A stretch of 64,000 nucleotides of DNA from an uncultured Alphaproteobacteria bacterium. GTDB taxonomy: Bacteria; Pseudomonadota; Alphaproteobacteria; HIMB59; GCA-002718135. Below are positions 30,326 through 40,481 of the stretch, piece after piece. Location of the stretch: NCBI GenBank assembly GCA_902621305.1, contig CACNLM010000004.1, positions 54,488 through 118,487 on the forward strand. The letters run 5' to 3'. Within the stretch, counting starts at the first letter, position 1. Each line of letters begins with the position of its first letter. The notes beneath the pieces are model-generated. The model was not told where the DNA came from. It was given only the letters and a program-made list of their open reading frames with translations, and ran no database searches. The position numbers and the translations under genes were made by a program.

Positions 30326-30453
30326 TTATTTTATTTCTTTTTATTGCCAGTTGCAAAATGTCAGACGTATCTGAAATACAAAAAAATGATGATAATAAAG
30401 TTAATTTTAAGATCTCAGGAAGTAAAGAAACTGGTATTCAAATAAATAATTAA
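30316..30453 (+). CDS. Putative small lipoprotein (45 aa), not in supplied ORF track
   Basis: TTG-initiated frame M-PIIILFLFIASCKMSDVSEIQKNDDNKVNFKISGSKETGIQINN with lipobox-like FIASC; start overlaps the 3' end of the pentapeptide gene. Confidence 0.5.
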   Translation: MPIIILFLFIASCKMSDVSEIQKNDDNKVNFKISGSKETGIQINN

Positions 30454-30499
30454 AATATTAATTTACTTTTATCAAATTTAATGATTTGACTTTTAAACA

Positions 30500-31402
30500 A
30501 TGAGTCAAAATTCTTATATATATGCCTTTAGTGTAGTTTTTCTTGCTGGAATTTTTTGGAGTTTTGGAGCGTTGACTGTTAGATATATGGTGGAAGGTCA
30601 TCAATATGTTTTTCAATATTTATTTTATAGAGGCTTAACTATTTCAATAATACTTCTTATATATTTATTTTTTCGGGAAGGATTTGCTTTTTATAAAAAT
30701 TTTCTCAAAATAGGAATACCATCTATACTTGGAGGTTTATTTCTAGCAACAGCTTTTACTGGGTTCATTTTTTCTATTACTATGACTACGGCTGCCGTAA
30801 CATTATTTATGTTAGCAGCGATGCCTTTTATTGCAGCCATTGTTGGTTATTTTGTTCTTGGCGAAATACTAAAAAGATCAACATTAATTGCCATGGTTGT
30901 AGCATTTATAGGTGTGTGCGTAATGATTATAAATGACAGTATTTCTGGAACTGCTTTAGGTGCAATAATAGGATTTATTTCTGCAACTGGTTTTGCATTA
31001 TACACGGTAACAATAAGATGGAAACCTGAAACACCAAAATTCACAACAGTTGTTTTAGCGGGACTATTTTGTACAATATTTGCATTCTTTATTTTAGGCT
31101 TCTCTTTTGAACCTTTTATTCTAATGCCTGAAATAAATAGTTATTTGAGTATACTTCATGGAATAATTGTTGCAGCCGGTTTAATACTTTACAGTCTTGG
31201 AGCAAAATACTTACCCTCAGCTGAGTTAGCACTTTTATCTTTAATGGAAGTTGTTGGAGGAGTTCTGTGGGTTTGGCTTCCTATTTTTGGAATTAACGAA
31301 GTACCAAGTACAACTGTAATAATTGGAGGTTTCATAATAACTTTAGCTGTAGTTTATTATGGTTTTGCTGCTAGGCAGATTGATATGAATATTAAAACTT
31401 AA
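30500..31402 (+). CDS. EamA/DMT family transporter
   Basis: Ten hydrophobic segments, two EamA-like halves ([30 protein letters not shown]). Confidence 0.88.
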   Translation: MSQNSYIYAFSVVFLAGIFWSFGALTVRYMVEGHQYVFQYLFYRGLTISIILLIYLFFREGFAFYKNFLKIGIPSILGGLFLATAFTGFIFSITMTTAAVTLFMLAAMPFIAAIVGYFVLGEILKRSTLIAMVVAFIGVCVMIINDSISGTALGAIIGFISATGFALYTVTIRWKPETPKFTTVVLAGLFCTIFAFFILGFSFEPFILMPEINSYLSILHGIIVAAGLILYSLGAKYLPSAELALLSLMEVVGGVLWVWLPIFGINEVPSTTVIIGGFIITLAVVYYGFAARQIDMNIKT

Positions 31403-32634
31403 ATATTTGCTGTAACTTTATTAATATTTTTTCTTGGTAAATTGTTTTTAGACCAAACTGAATCAAGAGCCTTAATCATTTTTTCAATATGCTCTTTTCT
31501 GTGTTTTGGGGTAACAGTTATTCTCAGTCTTTCTAAACCTTTTGGTACAGTTGGGTAAAAAATTGGTTGTGCATAAATACCATGATCATCAATTAAATCT
31601 TTAGACACTTTTTTGCATAAAAAAGGATCATTAATTAATACTGCTACAATATGAGAATTTGTATCCAAATAAGGAATTGCTAAGGAATCTAAATTTTCTC
31701 TTATTAAAGCTGCATTTTCTTTTATTCTTATTCTTAGTTGTTCTGCCAGAGAAACAATATCTATTGCTTTAGCTGCTCCTGCAGCAATTGATGGGCAGAT
31801 TGAAGTTGTAAAAATAAAACCTGGAGCGAAACTTCTAATGTAATCAATTATTTCTGAACTAGCTGCAATATAACCTCCCATTTGACCATATGCTTTTGCT
31901 AAAGTTCCATTAATAATATCTATTTTATCTTCAACTCCCATTTCTACTGCAATACCTTTACCTTCTTCACCGTAAAGTCCAACTGAATGAACTTCATCAA
32001 GATATGTCATACAGTTATATTTTTTTGCTAACTCTACAATTTTAACTATAGGCGATCTTATACCTTCCATAGAGTATAAACTTTCAAAAACGATTAACTT
32101 AGGATTATCTACATTTGACTCTTTTAGTAACTGTTCTAAATGATCAATGTCATTGTGTTTAAATATATGACACTTAGCTCCACTATTCTTAATACCTTGT
32201 ATTAAAGATGCGTGATTTAATTCATCAGAAAATATCTCAATATTTTTAATTTTTTTTCCTAAAGTCCATAAAGTAGATTGGTTTGCTGTATACGCAGAAG
32301 CAAAAACTAATGCTGCTTCTTTATTGTGAACATTTGCCAGTTTTTTTTCAAGTTCAGTATGATAAGTTGATGTACCAGAAATATTTCTTGTTCCACCTGA
32401 ACCTGATCCATATTCAAGTAGTGTTTTTACAATTTCATTTACTACTTCTGGATGCTGACTCATGTTGAGATAGTCATTAGAACACCAAACCTCAACTTCT
32501 CTTTCTTTGTTTTTAAAACTTTCATCTGCATTTGGAAAACTTTTTATAGGTCTGTCTATGTTTCTAAAGTCTCTATAAAGCCCTTGTTCTTTGAGATTTT
32601 TTAATTCAGATTTAAAGAAACTTTTGTATTGCAT
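31399..32634 (-). CDS. hemA: 5-aminolevulinate synthase
   Basis: [74 protein letters not shown]. Confidence 0.95.
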   Translation of the reverse strand: MQYKSFFKSELKNLKEQGLYRDFRNIDRPIKSFPNADESFKNKEREVEVWCSNDYLNMSQHPEVVNEIVKTLLEYGSGSGGTRNISGTSTYHTELEKKLANVHNKEAALVFASAYTANQSTLWTLGKKIKNIEIFSDELNHASLIQGIKNSGAKCHIFKHNDIDHLEQLLKESNVDNPKLIVFESLYSMEGIRSPIVKIVELAKKYNCMTYLDEVHSVGLYGEEGKGIAVEMGVEDKIDIINGTLAKAYGQMGGYIAASSEIIDYIRSFAPGFIFTTSICPSIAAGAAKAIDIVSLAEQLRIRIKENAALIRENLDSLAIPYLDTNSHIVAVLINDPFLCKKVSKDLIDDHGIYAQPIFYPTVPKGLERLRITVTPKHRKEHIEKMIKALDSVWSKNNLPRKNINKVTANI

Positions 32635-32689
32635 AAATATTAGATATCTTACCCAATCTTTAATTGTAAGTATTTAATTGAATGAATTG

Positions 32690-33253
32690 TCACACCTTAT
32701 GTCTACTAAAAGACATTCTCTTCCAGACACCATATTTATCTTTAATCATAAATCTATGATACAATGCCGCTGCAATATGAAGTGAAAAAAGAGCTGTTAA
32801 TATAAGTGCTGAGTAGTAGTGTATAGCTAGAGCTTGAGGGTATAGAAAAAAGTTCTCTTCGATTAAAGGTGGTATTTTAATTAATCCCAAGAGATGGACA
32901 TCTTCTCCTCCAAGCCATGTCATAAAGGTACCTTGAATAGGAATAAGAATAACTAAACCATAAAGTACAAAATGGACTAAATTCGAAACCAATTTATGAA
33001 ATAAAGGAATATTTTCATATTTCGGATGAGTATTAAATATGTATTTCCACATTAATCTAAGTACAACTAAACTAAAGACTAAGGTGCCAAAAAATTTATG
33101 AGTAATAATAAAACCCATTTTAAGAGGAGAAAATTCCATATTATGAAGGCTAATCCCTGTTGCAACTTGCCAAAAAAGAAGAAGTGCTAATGACCAATGA
33201 AAAAGTTTTGCAACCAAGCCCCACGAAGATTTTGTACCTTTAAATTCAACCAT
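32690..33253 (-). CDS. Cytochrome b561 family protein
   Basis: LVAKLFHWSLALLLF, LHNMEFSP, IHYYSALILTALFSLHIAAALYHRF. Confidence 0.9.
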   Translation of the reverse strand: MVEFKGTKSSWGLVAKLFHWSLALLLFWQVATGISLHNMEFSPLKMGFIITHKFFGTLVFSLVVLRLMWKYIFNTHPKYENIPLFHKLVSNLVHFVLYGLVILIPIQGTFMTWLGGEDVHLLGLIKIPPLIEENFFLYPQALAIHYYSALILTALFSLHIAAALYHRFMIKDKYGVWKRMSFSRHKV

Positions 33254-33295
33254 TACTAATTTTATTATATAGTGCTATCTAAATAAATATAATCC

Positions 33296-34804
33296 ATGAA
33301 AATTAGAGTTTTATCGAGAAAAAGTGACTTAGCAATTATTCAAGCACGTGAGTTTTCTGATTACTTAGTATCAAAACATCCATTTGTAGAAATAGAATTT
33401 TTAACGAGAAGTACCTCTGGAGATAAAGATCTAAAGACCCCTCTTTCTGAAATGCTAACAGAAGGTGTTTTTACTAATGATTTAAGAGATGAATTAATAA
33501 ATAATAAATGTGATTTAATTGTCCACTCTTGGAAGGATCTTCCAATTGAAGTTGGTGAGAAAACTAAAATTGCTGCTACATTAAAACGTGCTGATAAACG
33601 AGATATATTATTCTTAAAAAAAAACATAACATTAGATAGTAAGAAAATTACTATTCTTTGCTCATCGCCTCGAAGACAATATAATTTAGAAAATTTTATT
33701 GAAAATTATCTTCCACAAAAGTTTGATGAAGTTTGCTTTGAAAATATAAGAGGTAACATACCTACTAGATTTAAAAAATTTTTGGAAGATTCTAATAGTG
33801 ATGGTTTCATTGTTGCTAAGGCAGCAATTGATAGATTACTTTTAAATAATTATTCTGAATTTAATGAATTAAAAACAACTCTAAAAAAATATATTAACGA
33901 ATGTCTATGGTCTGTTTTACCATTGTCTATAAATCCTTGTTCTCCTGGACAAGGAGCTCTAGCGATTGAAACAAGAATTAAAGATAATAAACTTAACGAA
34001 ATTTTAAATGATATTAATTTTTCCAAAGATTATTCAAATGTTATTCAAGAAAGAAATATTTTAAAAAATTATGGAGGAGGATGTCACCAAAAAATAGGAG
34101 TATCTTACATCTCACATAAATTAGGATTAGTTGTATCTAAAAGAGGTGAAGATGAAAATGGCAATCATTTTGAGAGCTGGGATTTTATTTATCCAAAAGA
34201 TATAAGTTTTTCTAGTAATACAACAGATGAAATTTATCCTGAAAATTTAAAAAATTATAAAATATTTTCTAGAAAACAATTAAATGAAAATATTGATGAT
34301 ATAAATAATTTACAAAATAAATGTATTTATGTTTCACGAATTAGCTCATTCCCAGATAAGTCAAAAATCCAATCAAACAATGTTATTTGGACTAGTGGTT
34401 TAAGAACATGGAAAAATTTATCTGAAAGAGGTATTTGGGTTAATGGAACTTCAGATGGTCTTGGTGAGGATTTTGATAAAGATATTAATTCACTTACAAA
34501 TAATCCTTGGGTTAAGTTAACTCATTCTCAATCTCCTGAAAGTTCCATAAAAAATAAAATTGAAACATATCAATTGGAGTCTATTGATTTTGAAATAGAT
34601 ATAGAAAAGAAAAAGTACTTTTATTGGATGAGCAGTTCAGCTTTTAAGGCGAGTATTGATAAATATCCTAAAATTATAGAAAAATATCATTTTTGTGGCC
34701 CAGGAAATACTTACAATGAGATTAGTAAAATATTAGGTAATGATAAAAATCTTTTTGTTGAGCTATCTTATGATAGTTGGAAGAAAAAATTACTAAAAGC
34801 CTAA
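33296..34804 (+). CDS. hemC: Hydroxymethylbilane synthase with about 190-aa C-terminal extension (candidate HemC-HemD fusion)
   Basis: IRVLSRKSDLAIIQA, VHSWKDLP, CSSPRRQYNL, IRGNIPTRFKKFL, dipyrromethane-cofactor Cys in YGGGCHQKIGV; extra C-terminal domain to aa 502. Confidence 0.85.
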   Translation: MKIRVLSRKSDLAIIQAREFSDYLVSKHPFVEIEFLTRSTSGDKDLKTPLSEMLTEGVFTNDLRDELINNKCDLIVHSWKDLPIEVGEKTKIAATLKRADKRDILFLKKNITLDSKKITILCSSPRRQYNLENFIENYLPQKFDEVCFENIRGNIPTRFKKFLEDSNSDGFIVAKAAIDRLLLNNYSEFNELKTTLKKYINECLWSVLPLSINPCSPGQGALAIETRIKDNKLNEILNDINFSKDYSNVIQERNILKNYGGGCHQKIGVSYISHKLGLVVSKRGEDENGNHFESWDFIYPKDISFSSNTTDEIYPENLKNYKIFSRKQLNENIDDINNLQNKCIYVSRISSFPDKSKIQSNNVIWTSGLRTWKNLSERGIWVNGTSDGLGEDFDKDINSLTNNPWVKLTHSQSPESSIKNKIETYQLESIDFEIDIEKKKYFYWMSSSAFKASIDKYPKIIEKYHFCGPGNTYNEISKILGNDKNLFVELSYDSWKKKLLKA

Positions 34805-34806
34805 AA

Positions 34807-35805
34807 ATGACAAATATTTTATTCGAAAATGCTATCAAAAGAAATATTCAAAAAACACCACCCATTTGGTTCATGAGACAGGCTGGGAGGTACCATTCGC
34901 ATTATCGCAAGCTAAAAGAAAAATATACTTTTGAAGAACTTTGTAAAACTCCGGATCTAGCCGCAGAAGTCGCTTTTGGTCCAATACAAGAGTTTGATTA
35001 CGATATTGCAATTTTATTTAGTGATATTTTATTTATCTTGGAGGGACTTGGTTTAGAATTAAAGTTTGACCCAGGACCTAAATTTAATTCTTATATAAAT
35101 TCAGAAAACATTAGTAATTATAGTAATATTGATCGTGGCATTGAGCATATGCAGTTTCAATTTGAAGCTATAAAAATAACAAAAGAGAAATTGCCTAATA
35201 ATAAAAGTTTAATTGGATTTGTTGGTGGACCTTGGACATTATCAAAATATGCATTTGGAAATAAGAACTCTGATTTAATCGACACTAAAATGAATTTAGA
35301 ATTTATTTCAAAAATTCTTTTACCTCTTCTTAAGAAAAATATTCAATTACAATTAGATGCAGGTGTTGAACTTGTCATGATTTTTGATAGCTCCTTGTAT
35401 GATTTAGATAAAATAAATTTTCATGAAATTTATTCAAAATTTTTGGAAGAGATTGCAATTTCTTTTCCAAATAAACTTGGCTATTATTCAAGAGGTAAGA
35501 GTTTAACAGATCTTAATTCTATCATCAGTTTTCCCTTTGCTGGTTTTGGCTATGATCATACAATAGATCTTAAATTTATGTTTGAAAATCAAAAACATGG
35601 ATTTATTCAAGGAAATTTTAATGAACAATTAATGTTAAGCGAAACAGATATATTTCTTAATGATTTAAAAGATTTTATTAAAAAAATGAAATCAATTGAA
35701 AATCTTAATGGCTGGATTTGTGGCCTTGGACATGGAATTAACAAAAATACTCCAGAAAAAAATGTTCATTTATTTATAGAAAATATCAGAAAAGAATTTA
35801 GCTAA
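34807..35805 (+). CDS. hemE: Uroporphyrinogen decarboxylase
   Basis: PPIWFMRQAGRYHSHYRKLKEKYTFEELCKTPDLAAEVA, GFVGGPWTL; ATG 34807 chosen over listed 34777. Confidence 0.95.
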   Translation: MTNILFENAIKRNIQKTPPIWFMRQAGRYHSHYRKLKEKYTFEELCKTPDLAAEVAFGPIQEFDYDIAILFSDILFILEGLGLELKFDPGPKFNSYINSENISNYSNIDRGIEHMQFQFEAIKITKEKLPNNKSLIGFVGGPWTLSKYAFGNKNSDLIDTKMNLEFISKILLPLLKKNIQLQLDAGVELVMIFDSSLYDLDKINFHEIYSKFLEEIAISFPNKLGYYSRGKSLTDLNSIISFPFAGFGYDHTIDLKFMFENQKHGFIQGNFNEQLMLSETDIFLNDLKDFIKKMKSIENLNGWICGLGHGINKNTPEKNVHLFIENIRKEFS

Positions 35806-35810
35806 TAGAT

Positions 35811-36836
35811 ATGGTTAAATATATAGGTGAAAAAGATTATGAGCACGGGAGTAAAGAAAAAATTGGTGTTTTAATTACTAACCTAGGCACTCCAGATGCT
35901 CCAAATAAAAAAGAACTAAAAGTTTATCTTAATCAATTTTTGTCAGACCCTAGAGTAATTGAATTACCTAAAATCTTATGGCAAATTATATTGAAGTTAG
36001 TAATTTTACAAATAAGACCATCAAAGTCAGCAGAAGCATACAAACAAATTTGGACTGATAAGGGTTCTCCACTTTTAGATATCGCAAACAGACAATTAAA
36101 TAAAATCCAATCATCTTTTTCTTCAAAAAATGAAAATATAGTTTTTGAAGTTGGGATGCGTTATGGCAATCCATCTATTCCAGATGCTTTGTTAAAACTT
36201 CAAAAAAAACAAGTAAGAAGATTATTAGTTCTACCTATGTATCCACAATATTGTGCTGCAACAACAGGCAGTACATTTGATGAAGTAACAAATGTATTAC
36301 AAAAATGGCGTTGGATACCTGAAATGCGTTTTATCAATCAGTACTTTGAAGAAAAAAATTATATTGAAGCATTGTCAAAATCAATAAAGTCATTTTGGAA
36401 AAAAACTTCAAAACCACAAAAAATTATTTTTAGTTATCATGGTATACCAAAACGGTATTTGACGAATGGTGATCCTTATCATTGCTTTTGTCTTAAAACC
36501 ACAAGACTTGTTAAAGAATATATGGGATTATCCGATGATGAGATAATGACTACTTTCCAAAGTAGATTTGGAAGAGAGGAATGGTTAAAGCCATATACAA
36601 GTGAAACATTAAAAGAATTACCAAAACAAGGGATTAAAAATATACATATAATATCTCCTGGTTTCAGTAGTGATTGTCTTGAAACACTTGAAGAACTTGA
36701 AGAAGAAAATAAAGAATATTTTATGGAGTCAGGTGGAGAAAATTATCATTATATACCTTGCTTGAATGATAACGATGATCACATAGACGTTTTTGTAAAT
36801 CTGATAAAAAAACATATTCAAGGTTGGCCATTATGA
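35811..36836 (+). CDS. hemH: Ferrochelatase
   Basis: IGVLITNLGTPDAPNKKELKVYLNQFLSDPRVIELP, FSYHGIPKRYLTNGDPYHC, FQSRFGREEWLKPYT. Confidence 0.96.
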   Translation: MVKYIGEKDYEHGSKEKIGVLITNLGTPDAPNKKELKVYLNQFLSDPRVIELPKILWQIILKLVILQIRPSKSAEAYKQIWTDKGSPLLDIANRQLNKIQSSFSSKNENIVFEVGMRYGNPSIPDALLKLQKKQVRRLLVLPMYPQYCAATTGSTFDEVTNVLQKWRWIPEMRFINQYFEEKNYIEALSKSIKSFWKKTSKPQKIIFSYHGIPKRYLTNGDPYHCFCLKTTRLVKEYMGLSDDEIMTTFQSRFGREEWLKPYTSETLKELPKQGIKNIHIISPGFSSDCLETLEELEEENKEYFMESGGENYHYIPCLNDNDDHIDVFVNLIKKHIQGWPL

Positions 36837-37642
36837 TTGCTGATCCCAAATTTAATACTGCAAAAGAATGGTTTGAAAAATTACGCGATAACTTAGTTGA
36901 AACTATTCAAAGCATTGATGAAAATCAATTTGAAATAAGTAACTGGGATCATAAAGGTGATGGTGGTGGTAAAATGAGTAAAATTAAGGGTAATATTATT
37001 GAAAAAGGTGGAGTAAATATTTCTACCGTCTCTGGGACATTTAACGAAAAGATGAGAGAAGCTATACCGGGCGCTGAACAAGATCCAAATTATAATGCAA
37101 CTGGCATCAGTGTTGTATTACATCCTGTTTCACCCAAAATTCCATCTATGCATTTTAATACAAGATTTATTAAAACTACTCAGCAATGGTTTGGTGGAGG
37201 TATGGATATTACACCTTGTGTAATATTTGAGGATGAGGAAAAATATCATCGTGGTTTAGAACTTTTATGTAATAAATATGATAAATCATATTATCCTAAA
37301 TTTAAAAAATGGTGTGATGACTATTTTTTTCTTAAACATAGAAACGAACCAAGAGGTGTTGGAGGAATATTTTTTGATTACCTTCAAACTGGTGATTGGG
37401 GAAAAGATTTTGAATTTGTCCAAGGTGTAGGTACTTATTTTCATCACTTTATCAAAAATACTTTAACTTCACTTAAGGATGAGGAGTGGAATGAAGAGGA
37501 AAAAAAGATACAATTAGTTAAGCGTAGTCGCTATGCTGAATTTAACTTATTATATGATAGAGGTACAAAATTTGGTCTGGAGACTGGTGGGAATGTTGAT
37601 GCTATATTAATGTCAATGCCTCCACACGCGGTATGGGAATAA
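36833..37642 (+). CDS. hemF: Oxygen-dependent coproporphyrinogen-III oxidase
   Basis: HFNTRFIKTTQQWFGGGMDITP, EPRGVGGIFFDYL, AEFNLLYDRGTKFGLETGGNVDAILMSMPP; ATG 36833 overlaps hemH stop (ATGA). Confidence 0.96.
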   Translation: MIADPKFNTAKEWFEKLRDNLVETIQSIDENQFEISNWDHKGDGGGKMSKIKGNIIEKGGVNISTVSGTFNEKMREAIPGAEQDPNYNATGISVVLHPVSPKIPSMHFNTRFIKTTQQWFGGGMDITPCVIFEDEEKYHRGLELLCNKYDKSYYPKFKKWCDDYFFLKHRNEPRGVGGIFFDYLQTGDWGKDFEFVQGVGTYFHHFIKNTLTSLKDEEWNEEEKKIQLVKRSRYAEFNLLYDRGTKFGLETGGNVDAILMSMPPHAVWE

Positions 37643-37645
37643 ATA

Positions 37646-38065
37646 ATGTTATTTAATACGCTGAAAGTTATTCATATTTTTAGTATCATAGCTTGGATGG
37701 CTGGACTTTTGTATCTACCACGTTTGTTTGTAAATCATGCTAATCCTGAAATTACTAAAGAAACTTCAGAAACATTCAAATTAATGGAAGGAAAATTATA
37801 TAGAATAATTATGTTTCCATCTTTTATAGTTACATGGATTTCTGGTATTTCACTTATACATTACGTGGGTATTGATACTTGGTTGCTTTTAAAAATCTTT
37901 TTTGTAGTATTGTTATCTGGCTATCATTTTTTTTGTTTAAAATGTCTTAATGATTTTAAAAATGATAAAAATAAATATTCCACTAAATTTTTTAGAATTA
38001 CAAACGAAGCGCCAGCAGTAATTTTGATTTTTATACTTATACTTGTTGTATTCCAGCCCTTTTAA
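37646..38065 (+). CDS. hemJ: HemJ-family protoporphyrinogen oxidase
   Basis: LKVIHIFSIIAWMAGLLYLPRLFVNHA, MEGKLYRIIMFPSF, RITNEAPAVILI; follows hemF. Confidence 0.9.
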   Translation: MLFNTLKVIHIFSIIAWMAGLLYLPRLFVNHANPEITKETSETFKLMEGKLYRIIMFPSFIVTWISGISLIHYVGIDTWLLLKIFFVVLLSGYHFFCLKCLNDFKNDKNKYSTKFFRITNEAPAVILIFILILVVFQPF

Positions 38066-38068
38066 CTA

Positions 38069-38719
38069 CTACTTTTTTGTTTTAATAGGTGTTTTTCTCT
38101 TTGGATTACAAAATCTGCATATTTCGCATTCTAAACCATAACAACTTCTTGCCTGACAAAATTCTCTTCCATAAAATATTATTTGTAAATGAAGTTTATT
38201 CCAAGATTTTTTTGGAAATAGATGTTTTAAATCTTTTTCTGTTTGGACAACATTTTTACCGTTTGTTAAACCCCAACGTTGAGCTAAACGATGAATGTGT
38301 GTATCAACTGGAAATGCTGGATGACCAAATCCTTGAGACATAACAACACTAGCCGTTTTGTGACCAACACCTGGTAATTTTTCTAATTCTTCAAAACTTT
38401 CTGGAACTTTTCCTTTAAATTTTTTAACAAGTATTCTTGATAGTTCAAATATTGCTTTCGATTTTTGAGGTGCTAAACCACATGGGCGAATAATATTATA
38501 AATTGTTTTTTTTGGCACTTTTGTCATTTTTATAGCTGAGTTTGCTTTTTTAAATAGCGTTGGTGTAACTTGGTTAACTCTTTCATCTGTACATTGTGCA
38601 CTAAGAAGTACAGCTACAACTAATTCAAATTTATTTTTATGGGAAAGAGGAATAGGTACTTTTTTATATATACGATTGAGTATTTTTGAGACCTCTTGTG
38701 CCTTCTCTATTCTTTTCAC
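38069..38719 (-). CDS. nth: Endonuclease III
   Basis: LLSAQCTDERVNQVTPTLF, LPGVGHKTASVVMSQGFGHPAFPVDTHIHRLAQRWGL, C-terminal Cys cluster C-x6-C-x2-C-x5-C. Confidence 0.95.
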   Translation of the reverse strand: MKRIEKAQEVSKILNRIYKKVPIPLSHKNKFELVVAVLLSAQCTDERVNQVTPTLFKKANSAIKMTKVPKKTIYNIIRPCGLAPQKSKAIFELSRILVKKFKGKVPESFEELEKLPGVGHKTASVVMSQGFGHPAFPVDTHIHRLAQRWGLTNGKNVVQTEKDLKHLFPKKSWNKLHLQIIFYGREFCQARSCYGLECEICRFCNPKRKTPIKTKK

Positions 38720-38861
38720 TATATTAAGCCTCCTTCAGGGGTTACGTGCTAATTAATATTAATAATTATGACAAAATATAGCACTTATTAATACTAATAA
38801 TATTGAATATTTCCATTGAAGTAGTATGGGTCTACCATCAAATTTCTATGGAGGAAATAAT

Positions 38862-40436
38862 ATGAAAAAAACTTTAAGCATTGTTTTGTCTATGCTTTTC
38901 ATGGGTATTTTTTCGCCAGCATTTGCAAACAGTATTAAATGGTCAATGCCAGGTGATTCGTTAACTCTTGATCCGCACGCACAAAACGAAGGACCAACAC
39001 ACATGGTTTCACGTCAAGTATACGAAGGTTTAGTAACTCCAGGTATCAATATGGAAATACTTCCGCAGCTTGCTGAGTCATGGGAAACAACTGCTGCTGA
39101 TACTTGGGTATTTAACATTCGTAAGGGTGTAAAATTCCATGATGGATCAGACTTAACAGCTAGCGATATCGCTTTTAGTATCAATAGAGCAAAAACTGCT
39201 CCATCTGATATGGTAGATTTAATTAAAAGTATTAAATCAGCATCAGCTTTAGATGATCATACGGTTCAAGTTGTAACAGATGGACCAAATCCAATTCTTT
39301 TAAACCAACTAACTCAGATATTTGTAATGTCTGAAGATTGGGCAAAAGGAAATGGTTGTGAAGTTTCATACAACTGGGATGCTGGTGAAACATCTTACTG
39401 TGCTTCTAATGCGAATGGAACTGGACCTTTCAAAATTACATTTAGAGAACAAGACGTAAGAACTGTTTTTGAAAAAAATAATGATTGGTGGGGTGATGAT
39501 AGTACTTTCAATGTAGATACTATTGAATTACTTCCAATTGCAAATGATGCAACAAGAGTTGCAGCACTTCTATCTGGAGAAATTGACTACACAAATGTAG
39601 TTCCGGTGCAAGATATTGAGAGAATCAAATCTTCTGCTGGACATGGTGTAAAAATGACTCCTCAAAATAGAACAATATTTTTTGGTATGGATCAAGGTTC
39701 TGCTGAATTAAACTCATCTAATATCAAGGGTAAAAATCCTTTTGCAGATAAAAGAGTTCGTTTAGCTATGTACCATGCTTTAGATATGGATGCTATTAAG
39801 GATAAGGTAATGAGAGGGCAAAGTGTTCCTGCTGGAATTATAACTGCTCCTGGTGTAAACGGTCATACAGCTGCACGTGATGAAAGATTACCTTATGATC
39901 CAGAGCTATCAAAAAAACTATTAGCAGAAGCTGGTTATCCAGATGGATTTGAGGTTACACTAGATTGTCCAAATGATCGTTATATAAACGATGAAGCAAT
40001 CTGTGTTGCTGCAATTGGTATGTTTGCTAAAATCGGAGTTGATGTAACTCTTGATGCAAAAACTAAAAGCCAACACTTCTCAGAAGTTAAAGAAGGTGAC
40101 GCAAATGGTATGACTAGTGATATGTACATGTTAGGTTGGGGTGTTCCAACTTTTGACAGTCATTACGTATACTCATACTTATTTGATAGTGCTGGTAGCT
40201 GGAATAAAGTTAATTTCAGCAATGCTAGAGTTGACGAGTTAGTTGCTGCAATGGGTGTTGAAACTGATGCAGATAAAAGAAATGCTATGATTGCGGAAGC
40301 TTGGGATATTACTCAAGATGATGTAACATATCTTCCTTTACATCATCAAGTTGTTAACCAAGCATCAAAAAGTAATGTCGATGTTCCAATTAGAATGAAC
40401 AACGAGCCATTATTTAGATTTGCAAACGTAAACTAA
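38862..40436 (+). CDS. Peptide/nickel-type ABC transporter substrate-binding protein (SBP family 5)
   Basis: Signal peptide from MKKTLSIVLSMLFMGIFSPAFA; SLTLDPHAQNEGPTHMVSRQVYEGLV, FNIRKGVKFHDG; GGAGG upstream of ATG 38862. Confidence 0.93.
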   Translation: MKKTLSIVLSMLFMGIFSPAFANSIKWSMPGDSLTLDPHAQNEGPTHMVSRQVYEGLVTPGINMEILPQLAESWETTAADTWVFNIRKGVKFHDGSDLTASDIAFSINRAKTAPSDMVDLIKSIKSASALDDHTVQVVTDGPNPILLNQLTQIFVMSEDWAKGNGCEVSYNWDAGETSYCASNANGTGPFKITFREQDVRTVFEKNNDWWGDDSTFNVDTIELLPIANDATRVAALLSGEIDYTNVVPVQDIERIKSSAGHGVKMTPQNRTIFFGMDQGSAELNSSNIKGKNPFADKRVRLAMYHALDMDAIKDKVMRGQSVPAGIITAPGVNGHTAARDERLPYDPELSKKLLAEAGYPDGFEVTLDCPNDRYINDEAICVAAIGMFAKIGVDVTLDAKTKSQHFSEVKEGDANGMTSDMYMLGWGVPTFDSHYVYSYLFDSAGSWNKVNFSNARVDELVAAMGVETDADKRNAMIAEAWDITQDDVTYLPLHHQVVNQASKSNVDVPIRMNNEPLFRFANVN

Positions 40437-40448
40437 TCAATTTTATAT

Positions 40449-40474
40449 TTTCTGGCCAGTTAACTGGCCAGAAA
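40449..40474 (+). terminator. 26-nt perfect inverted repeat between binding-protein and permease genes (hairpin; attenuator or mRNA-stabiliser candidate)
   Basis: TTTCTGGCCAGTTAACTGGCCAGAAA is its own reverse complement; permease ATG lies about 8 nt downstream. Confidence 0.7.
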
Positions 40475-40481
40475 TTTATCC

